Shown here one piece after another: positions 29,035 to 38,531 of a stretch of DNA of 46,306 nucleotides. A program made the position numbers and the translations under genes. Origin of the DNA: an uncultured Candidatus Pelagibacter sp. (GTDB taxonomy: Bacteria > Pseudomonadota > Alphaproteobacteria > Pelagibacterales > Pelagibacteraceae); assembly GCA_905612525.1 (NCBI GenBank), contig CAJQSG010000010.1, positions 1-46,306 of the forward strand, given 5' to 3'. The notes under the pieces were generated by a model. That model searched no databases, was not told the DNA's origin, and saw nothing but the letters and a program-made list of their open reading frames with translations. The stretch's first letter is position 1. Every line of letters begins with the position of its first letter.

Positions 29035-29723
29035 AGATTAATACTGCATTAATTTTGTGTGCTGGCTATGGGAAGAGATTAAATCCCCTAACATTAGTAG
29101 AGCCGAAGCCACTATTAAAAGTTAATGAAATTACATTACTTGAGAACTGTATCAATTTAATTAAATCTTTAGGAATAAAAAAAGTAATATTAAATACATT
29201 TTATTTAAAAGAAAAAATTGAAAGTTTTATTGAGATAAAAAAATTTGATTTGGAAATTAAAATAATAAATGATGGAAAAAAAATTTTGAATACAGGGGGA
29301 GGAATTTTAAATATGATGAATTCTTCAAATGATTCTATTTTTCTAATATTAAATCCAGATACTTTATGGAATCAGGGTTATTTAGAAAAAATTAAAGGTA
29401 TGGAGGATTTTTATTTTACTAATCAAATTAAAAATATACTTTTACTAGTTAATAAAAATCTTAGTTTCGATAAAAAATTAAAAGGTGATTTCAATCTTTT
29501 AAAAAATAAAATTAAAAAAGATTTTCAAAATGATTTAATTTATACTGGCTGTCAAATAATTAATAAAGATTTATTTAACTCACATTCAGTTAGTAATTTT
29601 TCTATATCAGAAGTTTGGAATCGGTTAATTAGCAAAAATGAATTGTATGGTTATGAAAGTGTAGAAAGTTTTTATCACCTGACTAACCTCGAGGTTTATA
29701 AGGAATTATTAAAAAATAATTAG
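29031..29723 (+). CDS. murU: nucleotidyltransferase, MurU-like (MurNAc-1-P uridylyltransferase)
   Basis: LILCAGYGKRLNPLTLVEPKPLLKVNEITLLE, NDGKKILNTGGGI, LILNPDTLW; adjacent to amgK; GTG start. Confidence 0.85.
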   Translation: MKINTALILCAGYGKRLNPLTLVEPKPLLKVNEITLLENCINLIKSLGIKKVILNTFYLKEKIESFIEIKKFDLEIKIINDGKKILNTGGGILNMMNSSNDSIFLILNPDTLWNQGYLEKIKGMEDFYFTNQIKNILLLVNKNLSFDKKLKGDFNLLKNKIKKDFQNDLIYTGCQIINKDLFNSHSVSNFSISEVWNRLISKNELYGYESVESFYHLTNLEVYKELLKNN

Positions 29724-30425
29724 ATCTTTAGCTCTATCTTTATCTAAATATTTACATTCAATAATTTCTTGCTTTGAATTTAATTTAATTAAAAGTGGGT
29801 TGCCCGTTGGTATTTCAAGCATAGATATTTTCTTATTATCTAATTTAAATAAAAATTTACACAAAGCTCTAATAGAATTGCCATGAGCTGAAATTAAAAT
29901 ATTTTTATTATCTAGTAATTTATTTTGAATATTAGAATTATAATATTCAATTACTCTTTCATAAGTATCTTTAAGAGATTCTGTATCTGGAATTTTTTCC
30001 CTAGGAACAGTTTTGTACGTATCGATATTTATGGGATGATATGGACTATTTCTACTTAGAGCATTGGGTTTTATATTCCAGGACCTTCTAAATTTTTGAA
30101 TTTTATCTTCACCCATTTTTTCTTTCATCTCATCTTTATTTAGACCAGTTAAAGACCCATAATGTCTTTCATTAAATTGCCACGCTCTTATGGGTTTTTT
30201 GTTATCTCTCAATGTATCTTGAATAAATTTTAGAGTATTAACGGCTCTTAATTGAAATGATGAATAGTAATAATCTATATTTAGTTTTAGTTCTTTAACA
30301 TACTCACCAGATTTACATGCTTCCAACTTTCCTTGGCCTGTAAGATCTATATCAACCCACCCAGTAAATCTTTTTTCTAGGTTCCACTCACTTTGACCAT
30401 GTCTAACTAATATTAAATGAGGCAT
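29709..30425 (-). CDS. gpmA: 2,3-bisphosphoglycerate-dependent phosphoglycerate mutase
   Basis: LILVRHGQSEWNLEKRFTGWVDIDLTGQG, NERHYGSLTGLNKDEM, ISAHGNSIRAL. Confidence 0.95.
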   Translation of the reverse strand: MPHLILVRHGQSEWNLEKRFTGWVDIDLTGQGKLEACKSGEYVKELKLNIDYYYSSFQLRAVNTLKFIQDTLRDNKKPIRAWQFNERHYGSLTGLNKDEMKEKMGEDKIQKFRRSWNIKPNALSRNSPYHPINIDTYKTVPREKIPDTESLKDTYERVIEYYNSNIQNKLLDNKNILISAHGNSIRALCKFLFKLDNKKISMLEIPTGNPLLIKLNSKQEIIECKYLDKDRAKDLIIF

Positions 30426-30474
30426 TTGATATATTTTGATAACTGATAAAAAGAATAAAATAAATAAAATTATT

Positions 30475-30858
30475 ATGAAATATATAACAAAATTTTTAAT
30501 TTTAGCGTTTCACTCTGCCAACATAATATTAATAATATTTTACTTGTATCCTGGAAGCATATTTGGCCATTTCTTGTATGGTGATAGCTCTATTCAGCCA
30601 CAACTAACTAGAGATTTTATAATTTCTTCTAATCATTTATATGCATTTATTATTTCCTCTTCTTTAGGAGTTCTTGCATATAAGGGTACAAAAAAAATTA
30701 AGTTAGTAATTATATATTTATTTTTATTATCAATTATTTTAGAATTATTTCATTTAATTATTCCAAATAGAGATTTTGAGTTGGGTGATTTATTTGGAAA
30801 TATCCTAGGTGTGATATTTGTAATTATTATTTATAAGGTTAAAAAAAAGTATGCTTAA
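30475..30858 (+). CDS. VanZ-like membrane protein
   Basis: Four-TM-like small protein with ELFHLIIPNRDFELGDLFGNILGVIFVI, typical VanZ C-terminal motif. The track ORF starts at a TTG (30436); the ATG at 30475 is preferred. Confidence 0.7.
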   Translation: MKYITKFLILAFHSANIILIIFYLYPGSIFGHFLYGDSSIQPQLTRDFIISSNHLYAFIISSSLGVLAYKGTKKIKLVIIYLFLLSIILELFHLIIPNRDFELGDLFGNILGVIFVIIIYKVKKKYA

Positions 30859-31450
30859 ACACAAAAATATCTTTTTCATTTTAATAATTATTTTAATTTC
30901 AGCTTGTTCTTCCATACCTCAGAATACATCAAATAGTTGTTCCATTTTCAATGAAAGATATCTTTGGTATAAACATGTAAAAAACACTGAAAAAAAATGG
31001 GGCACACCAATTTATGTTCAGTTAGCTATTATTAAAATGGAGTCCGATTTTGATTGGTTAGCAAAACCTCAACGACAAAAGTTATTTAAGGTTATACCCT
31101 TTAAGCGTCCCTCAAGTTCTTTTGGGTACTCTCAAGCTGTAAAAGGAACATGGGAACAATACAAAAATGAAACAGGCAATAAACTTGCAACAAGAGCAAG
31201 ATTTAAAGATAGCGTAGATTTTATTGGCTGGTACACAGATAAAACTGAGAGTCTTTTAAAAATTTCTAAGAAAGATGCTTTTAGACAATATCTTGCATAT
31301 CATGAAGGGTGGGGTGGTTATAAAAATTATAAAAATAATCAAAAAGTAATAGGGTTAGCTAAAAAAGTAGAAAGGCAATCTAATAAATATAAATCTCAAT
31401 TAAAAAAATGTCAAAAAAGATTAAATAAAAAAAAATATATTATTTTTTAA
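30851..31450 (+). CDS. lytic transglycosylase-like (SLT domain) lipoprotein
   Basis: Lipobox-like LISAC; AIIKMESDFDWLAKP, SSFGYSQAVKGTWEQYKNETG, AYHEGWGGY. Confidence 0.82.
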   Translation: MLKHKNIFFILIIILISACSSIPQNTSNSCSIFNERYLWYKHVKNTEKKWGTPIYVQLAIIKMESDFDWLAKPQRQKLFKVIPFKRPSSSFGYSQAVKGTWEQYKNETGNKLATRARFKDSVDFIGWYTDKTESLLKISKKDAFRQYLAYHEGWGGYKNYKNNQKVIGLAKKVERQSNKYKSQLKKCQKRLNKKKYIIF

Positions 31451-34400
31451 CGAAGTTGTTTTTTTAATTCAATATCAACAGCATCTATTCTTTTTGTATT
31501 TTTTGCTAATACCAAATACATTGTTGGAGTTACGTATAGTGTAAAGAAGGTAGATATAATCATTCCACCTAGAATAGTGGCACCTACAGCTAATCTAGAA
31601 GCCTCACCTGCGCCCGGTCCAATATTACCTATAACTAGAGGCATCATGGCTATCATTGTGCTTATTGATGTCATCATTATTGGTCTAAATCTTAACTGAC
31701 AAGCTTCTTTAACTGATGCTTCAATATTTTTACCAGCTATCCTTAATTGATTAGCATAATCAACGATTAGAATACTATTTTTAGTCGATATTCCAATTAA
31801 AATGACGAGTGCTATTTGTGAGAAGATATTAATAGAACTATTTAAGAATAGAATAAAGACCAACCCACCAAACAAAGCAAGTGGGACAGTTAACATAATA
31901 ATAAATGGGTGGATAAATGAGTTAAAAGTTGCAGCCATTACCAAATAGGCAGTTAGAAATGCTAATCCAAAAATAACAAACAACTCATTGCTAGTTTCTC
32001 TTATTTCTTCTGATTTACCTTTCCATGAGATTTGATTAGAAGGGCTGACTTCATTCATAGTTTTTTCCAAATATGTAATTGCCTCAGTAAGAGTGTAAGA
32101 CTCTGATATATTTGCTGATATAGTTACAGCTCTCTGCCTGTTATATCTTGCTAATTTTTTTGCAGATCCTTTTTGGCTAAACTCAACTAAATTTGCTAAA
32201 GAAATTAACTTACCAGTGCTTTCTGATCTAACAAATATTTTAGAAAGCCCTTCCTGAGACCTTCTATCAGCTAAGTACTGCTGAAGTATAATTGGATATT
32301 CTTTACCAAGTCTATTAAATTTTGTTACAGTTTTTCCACCATAAAGAGTTTCTAGAGTTTTTCCAATTGAGTCAGTAGATATATTTAGATCTTTAGCTTT
32401 GTTTTTATTAATTACCAGTTTGATTTCTGGCTTGTCTCTAGAGTAGTCAGATTCTATTCTAGATAAGTTTTTATTCTGTCTTAATTTTCTAATAACTTTG
32501 GATTGTATTTCTTCCAACTCTTCGTAAGTACTACCCAATATAACCATTTGAACTGGTTTATTGTAGCTAGAAACCCTAATAGATTGAGGTGATATTGGAA
32601 AAGCTACAGTTTCTGGTACAGTCACAATTTTTCCAATTGCTTCCCTCATTATTGTTAGTGAACTTTTATCTCTTTCAGCCCATTCATCCAATAATGCAAT
32701 TATTATAAAGCTGTTAAAAGAATTTTTGTTGCTGCCAAAGCCTGGCACTCTCATTATAAATCTTTTGTATGGACTATCCTCAGCCTGAAGCAGTGGAATT
32801 AATCTTTTTTCAACATCTTCTGCTCTTTTTTCAGTATATTCAAAAGAACTCCCCTCATCTGTAAATCCAAGAACAAGATATACACCTCGATCTTCCATAG
32901 GTAACAATTCTTTTTTTGTAAAATGAAATAAAACACTAGAGGCAATAACAGTGAAGACAATAAATGAAATAACAATTTTTTTCTTATTTAGCCAATAACT
33001 CAATGTTTCTTCATAAAACTTTGATAATGTTTTAAAAAACTTGTCAAATTTAGTAACTATAAGATTTTGCTTAGGTTCTTTCTTCAGAAACTTACTTGCT
33101 AACATAGGTGACAATGTAAGTGCAACAAAAGAGGATACCACGACTGAAAAAGATAAGGCAATTGCAGTTTCTCTAAATAATGTTCCTGCAATTCCATCTA
33201 TAAAAATTAAGGGAATAAATACAGCAACTAGAATTAATGTTGTAGCAACGATTGCAAAACTAATTTGTTTTGATCCTTTATAAGCTGCAACCAGAGGGCT
33301 TTCTCCATTTTCAATTCTTCTATAAATTGCATCTGTCATTATGACCGAATCATCTGTAATTATTCCAATTGCGAGAATAAAGCTTAATAAAACAAAAATA
33401 TTTATTGATAAACCAAATAAGTAAAGACCTAAAAAAGATGCTATCAAACTTACAGGTAATGCAACTGCTGGCACGATTACAGCTTTTATATTTCCCAAGA
33501 ATAAGTAAATAATAATAACCACAAGTATAAAAGCAATGATCAAAGTTTTGTATACTTCATCAATAGCAGTACCCACATATGTTGCTCTGTTAAAAGCTAC
33601 TTCTATATTTAGATCACCTGGTAATGTTTTCTTAACCTCATCTATTTTTTTACTTATTTCTTTAGAAAGTTCTACTGTTGAAGCGCCACTCTTTGCATAA
33701 ATACCAATTCCTACAGTTTTTAGATTTAAAGCATCTTTACTTTGTGCCTTGAAAAGATTTTTTTCTGAAACTGGACCAAACTCAATATTGGCAATATCTG
33801 CAAGTCTTACAATACTATTTTGATTTTTTTTTATAGGTAATGCTTTTAATTTTTCTATATCATCATATGATTTATCTAAATTAAGTATTAAATCAACATT
33901 GTTAGCTTCAAGAGTACCTGCTGGCAAACTTACATTTTCTTTTCTTATTGCTTGCTCAACTTCTTGAATAGTTAAATTGTATGCTGCTAGTTTGATTGGA
34001 TCTATCCAAACTCTAACACTTAAATCTCTTAAACCTCCAGTTCTAATAGTTCCTACGTTCTTAACACTCGAAAATTGATCTACTAAATATCTCTCAACAT
34101 AATCTCCAAGTTCTAAATCACTCCAAGTTGCAGAAGATACAGCTAGCCACATAGTAGTTGAAAACCCTGCTGATTGCTTAAGTATTTGAGGGGTATCAGC
34201 TTCACTTGGTAATCTATCAACAATTCTTGCTACTCTTTCTCTTATATCATTGGCCGCATTATCTAGATTAATGTCGGTATTAAATTCAACATTAATTGAA
34301 CTACTTCCATTTTCTGATGTTGAGTTAATATTTTTTACTCCTTCTACTCCACCAATTACATCTTCAATTACTTGAGTTACCTCTTGATCAATTATAGGAG

Positions 34401-34569
34401 CTGAAGCAGACTTGTAGTCAACTTTAATTTGAACCACAGGAGGCTGTAAGCCTTCAGGCAATTCTCTTACAGGTAATTGTGAAAAAACAAATATTCCAAA
34501 AACAATTAATATAAGAGACATTACCCACGCAACAACTGGTCTTCTTATACTTACATCAGTTATAAACAT
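31447..34569 (-). CDS. RND family efflux transporter (AcrB/MexF-like)
   Basis: MFITDVSIRRPVVAWVMSLILIVFGIF, LAIGIITDDSVIMTDAIYRRIE, IGISTKNSILIVDYANQLR; TM4 DD and TM10 K retained. Confidence 0.95.
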   Translation of the reverse strand: MFITDVSIRRPVVAWVMSLILIVFGIFVFSQLPVRELPEGLQPPVVQIKVDYKSASAPIIDQEVTQVIEDVIGGVEGVKNINSTSENGSSSINVEFNTDINLDNAANDIRERVARIVDRLPSEADTPQILKQSAGFSTTMWLAVSSATWSDLELGDYVERYLVDQFSSVKNVGTIRTGGLRDLSVRVWIDPIKLAAYNLTIQEVEQAIRKENVSLPAGTLEANNVDLILNLDKSYDDIEKLKALPIKKNQNSIVRLADIANIEFGPVSEKNLFKAQSKDALNLKTVGIGIYAKSGASTVELSKEISKKIDEVKKTLPGDLNIEVAFNRATYVGTAIDEVYKTLIIAFILVVIIIYLFLGNIKAVIVPAVALPVSLIASFLGLYLFGLSINIFVLLSFILAIGIITDDSVIMTDAIYRRIENGESPLVAAYKGSKQISFAIVATTLILVAVFIPLIFIDGIAGTLFRETAIALSFSVVVSSFVALTLSPMLASKFLKKEPKQNLIVTKFDKFFKTLSKFYEETLSYWLNKKKIVISFIVFTVIASSVLFHFTKKELLPMEDRGVYLVLGFTDEGSSFEYTEKRAEDVEKRLIPLLQAEDSPYKRFIMRVPGFGSNKNSFNSFIIIALLDEWAERDKSSLTIMREAIGKIVTVPETVAFPISPQSIRVSSYNKPVQMVILGSTYEELEEIQSKVIRKLRQNKNLSRIESDYSRDKPEIKLVINKNKAKDLNISTDSIGKTLETLYGGKTVTKFNRLGKEYPIILQQYLADRRSQEGLSKIFVRSESTGKLISLANLVEFSQKGSAKKLARYNRQRAVTISANISESYTLTEAITYLEKTMNEVSPSNQISWKGKSEEIRETSNELFVIFGLAFLTAYLVMAATFNSFIHPFIIMLTVPLALFGGLVFILFLNSSINIFSQIALVILIGISTKNSILIVDYANQLRIAGKNIEASVKEACQLRFRPIMMTSISTMIAMMPLVIGNIGPGAGEASRLAVGATILGGMIISTFFTLYVTPTMYLVLAKNTKRIDAVDIELKKQLR

Positions 34570-35438
34570 TATCTTTTAATAGGTTTTATTTTACCTTTAG
34601 GCCTAACTTTTTTTAATCCTTCGGCAACAATAGTTTCTCCCTCATTAAGACCAGAAATAACCTCAATAAACCCATCCGCTCTTATTCCAATTTTTATCTC
34701 TGTTTTATTTACAATATTGTCTTTAGTGACTTTATAGACATAAATTTTATTTCCCTCCATCATCATACTAGTATCTGGTATTCCAAGTGAGTTTCGCTCA
34801 TTATAATTAATGACAACTTCTAGAAGAGAGCCGGGTATTAATTCAGAATTTTCATTTTTAATCATAACTCTTGTAAGTAAACTTCTCGTTTCAGCATTAA
34901 TCCTGCTTGAAACAGCATAGACTTTTCCACTGTATGTTTTGTTTTTATTACCTGAGAATTTTGCCTTAATGGGTAAATCTTTTTTCATGAATGAAGCAAA
35001 AATTTCAGGAATTTTTAGATCAGAATAAATAGTAGAGTTATCATCTAAAGTTATAATAATTGAGTTATCCGAACCAAGAATATCACCAGTTATACCTCTA
35101 TACCCAAGAATACCATCAAATGGAGCTATGATATTTTTATCTTTAAGTGCAACAATCAGATCATCTTTTTTCACATAATCATTAAGGGTTAATTCAGATA
35201 TTAAATTATCTCTTTTAATTCTAAAAGACTCAGATCTTTTTGAGACTGCTGTACCAAAACTACCAATATTTTCAGAAAAACTTTTGTAAACCACCTCTTT
35301 GACAATTATTCCAGGAGGAGGTCTTTTACTGAATTTTTTTTTAAAATGATTACCTATCATTGTTCTTCCAACAATCACTATTGTGATTATTAAAAAAAAA
35401 GTAATGATTGCTGTACCAATTTTTGTTGATCTTTTCAT
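34569..35438 (-). CDS. RND membrane fusion protein (HlyD/MFP family), unusually short
   Basis: VKKDDLIVALKDKNIIAPFDGILGYRGITGDIL lipoyl-like half-motifs, PGSLLEVVI, GLNEGETIVAEGLKKVRPKGKIKP; overlaps the RND gene. Confidence 0.88.
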   Translation of the reverse strand: MKRSTKIGTAIITFFLIITIVIVGRTMIGNHFKKKFSKRPPPGIIVKEVVYKSFSENIGSFGTAVSKRSESFRIKRDNLISELTLNDYVKKDDLIVALKDKNIIAPFDGILGYRGITGDILGSDNSIIITLDDNSTIYSDLKIPEIFASFMKKDLPIKAKFSGNKNKTYSGKVYAVSSRINAETRSLLTRVMIKNENSELIPGSLLEVVINYNERNSLGIPDTSMMMEGNKIYVYKVTKDNIVNKTEIKIGIRADGFIEVISGLNEGETIVAEGLKKVRPKGKIKPIKR

Positions 35439-35441
35439 GTT

Positions 35442-36254
35442 TTAATTATTTCCGTACTCACTCCACGAGCCATCATAGATTATTGGCATATATTTAATGT
35501 CTATTAAAGAATAAGCAAGAGCCAAAACTGATGCAGTAACTCCAGAACCACAGGTAAATACTATATTTTCATTAATTTTGAGTTTAATTAATTTAAATTT
35601 ATCAAGAATTTTTTCTTTAGAAATGAATGTGTGATCTTCATTAATAAGCTCAGAAAAAGGTAGGCAAAAAGAATTTTTTATAGAGCCACTTCTTAACCTT
35701 TTTCTTGGCTCAGGAACCTTACCTTCAAATCTCTCCCTACTTCTTGCATCAATAACTTTAAACTCATTTTTAGTAATATTTTCATCAATTTGTTTTTTGT
35801 CTTTTACTAAATCTTTTTTTTCATTAGCTATATAATCAGAGCTAATAGTTTTTGTTAAATTATTAACTGTTGATTTTTTTTCATTAATCCATTTTTTTAA
35901 ACCACCATCTAGCACATGAACTAAACTTGGGTTATGTCCAAAGTAAATAAAATTATACCAACACCTACATGAACTAATTACATCAGAATTATCATAAATT
36001 ATTATTTGGTCCTCATTTCTAATACCCATACTTGATATAATTTTCTCCCATGATTTAATATCAGTTAACATGTGAGGTAGATTAGTATCTATTTTAGAAT
36101 TTTTATCTAAATCAAAAAATATTGCATTTTCTATATGTAACTTTTGATATTCTTCAAAACCATCTCTCTTTGTTTGAGGCATATGCCATGAACAATCAAC
36201 TGTTTTTACTTTATCTAAATTTTTTTCTAACCAATTTGTATCGACCAATGACAT
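35442..36254 (-). CDS. sseA: rhodanese-type sulfurtransferase (3-mercaptopyruvate sulfurtransferase-like)
   Basis: Two rhodanese domains: VDCSWHMPQTKRDGFEEYQKLHIENAIFFDLD, VIDARSRERFEGKVPEPRKRLRSGSIKNS, active-site loop TCGSGVTA. Confidence 0.9.
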   Translation of the reverse strand: MSLVDTNWLEKNLDKVKTVDCSWHMPQTKRDGFEEYQKLHIENAIFFDLDKNSKIDTNLPHMLTDIKSWEKIISSMGIRNEDQIIIYDNSDVISSCRCWYNFIYFGHNPSLVHVLDGGLKKWINEKKSTVNNLTKTISSDYIANEKKDLVKDKKQIDENITKNEFKVIDARSRERFEGKVPEPRKRLRSGSIKNSFCLPFSELINEDHTFISKEKILDKFKLIKLKINENIVFTCGSGVTASVLALAYSLIDIKYMPIIYDGSWSEYGNN

Positions 36255-36255
36255 A

Positions 36256-36699
36256 TTATCTCTTTTCCAAATATCTCTGATGGTATTCTTCTGCTGGACA
36301 GTAATTTTTTAATAAAGAAAATTTTGTTACAACCTTTCCAGATAAATTTAAATTTATTTTATCTATGACGTTTTCAGCAATCTCTTTTTGTCTGTCACTT
36401 AAATAAAATATTTCACTTCTATATTGTGTTCCAAAATCTGGACCTTGTGAATTTAGAGTTGTTGGATTATGAATTTCAAAAAAGTAGTCTAAAATTTCCT
36501 CATAAGAGATAACCTTAGGATCAAAGTCTAATTTAACGACCTCTGCATGATTTGTGTTACCGGTGCATACTTCTTTGTATGTAGTTCCTTTGCTATCACC
36601 ACCACAATAGCCAACCTCAGTTTTGATAACTCCTGTGAGTTTACTAAACTTAATTTCTGGCCCCCAAAAACATCCCAATCCTAAAACTGCTATTTCCAT
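36256..36699 (-). CDS. msrA: peptide methionine sulfoxide reductase A
   Basis: GLGCFWGPEIKFSKLTGVIKTEVGYCGG, YKEVCTGNTNHAEVVKLDFDP, GTQYRSEIFY, AEEYHQRYLEKR. Confidence 0.94.
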   Translation of the reverse strand: MEIAVLGLGCFWGPEIKFSKLTGVIKTEVGYCGGDSKGTTYKEVCTGNTNHAEVVKLDFDPKVISYEEILDYFFEIHNPTTLNSQGPDFGTQYRSEIFYLSDRQKEIAENVIDKINLNLSGKVVTKFSLLKNYCPAEEYHQRYLEKR

Positions 36700-36734
36700 T
36701 GATTATAGTTTAATTTGATTTACAAATTATTGCT

Positions 36735-37619
36735 ATGTTAACTAAAAATCAACTAGGCTTTTTGTATATGTTTCTGTCTGTGTGCACCTTTTCCGTTATG
36801 GATTTACTAGTAAAATGGTCAAGTGACTATCCAACAGGGGAGGTATTGTTTTTTAGAGGTTTTTTTGGACTTTTACCTACTTATTTTTTAATACCAAAAA
36901 ATAAACTCAAAACCTTTTATACAACGGAAAGGTCAAAAGAGCATTTATTTAGATGTCTTATGGGTTTAATGGCCTTAATAGCAATAGTTATCGCATTAAG
37001 AGAGCTTCCTTTGGCTGTTGTTGTTAGCTTATCATATGCAGCACCATTATTTATTACAGTATTATCAATTTTTTTACTGAGTGAGAAGGTTGGAGTTTTT
37101 AGGTGGTTAGCAGTCTTGATTGGTTTTGTAGGTGTTATTATAATTGCTGAGCCTGGCATTAAAGGCATGAACTACCTTTATTTTTTGCCATTAATATTTT
37201 GTATTGGAATGGCTTTTGTAACCATTACAATTAGAAAGCTGTCTACGACAGAACCTATTTGGCTTATTTCAATTTTTTTTACAATTACAATTTCGATTGC
37301 AGGCTTAGCTACAATACCCATAGGCTGGATAATGCCAAATTTTCAAGATTTTATTCTTTTAGCTTTAATTGGAGTAACTGGTGGTTCTGCAAATTTATTT
37401 TTAACTCAATCTTATAAACTTTCAGAGGTATCTTTAGTGGCACCTTTAAAATATTTGGCATTAGTATTTGCTATAGGTTTTGGTTATTTAATTTGGAATG
37501 AGGTACCAACTGTTAAAACGTTGGTAGGTGCATCTCTTGTAATTCTGGCCTCTCTTATAATTTTTAGAAGAGAAATTTATCATAAACAAGCAATACCATC
37601 TACCACTAGACATGAGTAA
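36735..37619 (+). CDS. EamA/DMT family transporter
   Basis: Ten-TM-like pattern with two EamA repeats: FSVMDLLVKWSSDYPTGEVLFFRGFFGLLP, ALRELPLAVVVSLSYAAPLFITVLSIFLLSEKVG. Confidence 0.9.
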   Translation: MLTKNQLGFLYMFLSVCTFSVMDLLVKWSSDYPTGEVLFFRGFFGLLPTYFLIPKNKLKTFYTTERSKEHLFRCLMGLMALIAIVIALRELPLAVVVSLSYAAPLFITVLSIFLLSEKVGVFRWLAVLIGFVGVIIIAEPGIKGMNYLYFLPLIFCIGMAFVTITIRKLSTTEPIWLISIFFTITISIAGLATIPIGWIMPNFQDFILLALIGVTGGSANLFLTQSYKLSEVSLVAPLKYLALVFAIGFGYLIWNEVPTVKTLVGASLVILASLIIFRREIYHKQAIPSTTRHE

Positions 37620-38247
37620 AAAACCAAAATATTGGAATACTGCAAAAAAATATTTATCTAACAAAGATAAAGTGATGTCATCATTAATCAATAAATATAA
37701 ATCTCCTTCTGAAGCGGTACTGACATCTAGGAAAGATATATTTTTTTCATTATGTAAAAGTATCATTGGACAGCAAATTAGTGTTGCAGCAGCAAACTCA
37801 GTTTTTTTAAAGTTTAAAAAAAAATGTAAAAATAAAATTAATGCAAAGACGATATCTAATCTATCTTCTGTTCAGCTTAAAAGCTGTGGATTAACTAGAC
37901 AGAAGGTTAGAGGAATAAAAAGTTTAGCCAAGCAAACTTTAAACAAATCATTTAATCCCAGATTAATTCCCAAAATGTCCGATGAAGAAGCGATTATTTA
38001 TTTATCTCAATTAAGACAAATTGGAAGATGGTCAGCTGAAATGATCTTATTATTTACTTATAATCGATCAAATATTTGGCCTATACAAGACATTGGTCTT
38101 TTAAGAGGAATTTCAAAAAATTATAAAAAAAAATACCTACCCCCAGAATCTTATGTAAGATTATTAAATAAAAGATTTACCCCATACTGTTCAGTCGCAA
38201 CATGGTATCTTTGGAGAAGTATTGATCCAGAACCTATTCAGTACTAA
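37612..38247 (+). CDS. DNA-3-methyladenine glycosylase family (HhH-GPD)
   Basis: SIIGQQISVAAANSVFLKF, LRQIGRWSAEMILLFTYNRSNIWPIQDIGLLRGI with conserved catalytic Asp position. Confidence 0.88.
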   Translation: MSKKPKYWNTAKKYLSNKDKVMSSLINKYKSPSEAVLTSRKDIFFSLCKSIIGQQISVAAANSVFLKFKKKCKNKINAKTISNLSSVQLKSCGLTRQKVRGIKSLAKQTLNKSFNPRLIPKMSDEEAIIYLSQLRQIGRWSAEMILLFTYNRSNIWPIQDIGLLRGISKNYKKKYLPPESYVRLLNKRFTPYCSVATWYLWRSIDPEPIQY

Positions 38248-38530
38248 AACCTTTTATAATTTGAAAATTTCTTTTGGTAGTATCTTTGGCTAATGCCCAT
38301 CCTTCTTGGTATTCTTTTGATAAATGGCATTCTATTGCTATTTCATAACTTGGAAATTCCCAAATTACAGTTCTTAAAAAATCTTCTCCTTCAAGACATT
38401 CGTATTCTCCACCTCTAACCAACGGTTTCCCACCAAAACTTTTTATGATAGGAGTTACTTTAGTAGAATAATTTTTTAAATTTTCTGTACTTTCAATTTT
38501 TTTATATAAAGCGACCCAATATCCCCTCAT
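38234..38530 (-). CDS. DUF1330 family protein
   Basis: RGYWVALYKKIESTENLKNYSTKVTPIIKSFGGKPLVRGGEYECLEG...VIWEFPSYEIAIECHLSKEYQ. Confidence 0.82.
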   Translation of the reverse strand: MRGYWVALYKKIESTENLKNYSTKVTPIIKSFGGKPLVRGGEYECLEGEDFLRTVIWEFPSYEIAIECHLSKEYQEGWALAKDTTKRNFQIIKGFSTE

Positions 38531-38531
38531 A

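Noticed and set aside
37488-37766. - strand ORF of 92 aa across the EamA/glycosylase junction
   Set aside because: Overlaps two well-supported + strand genes and has no recognisable domain.
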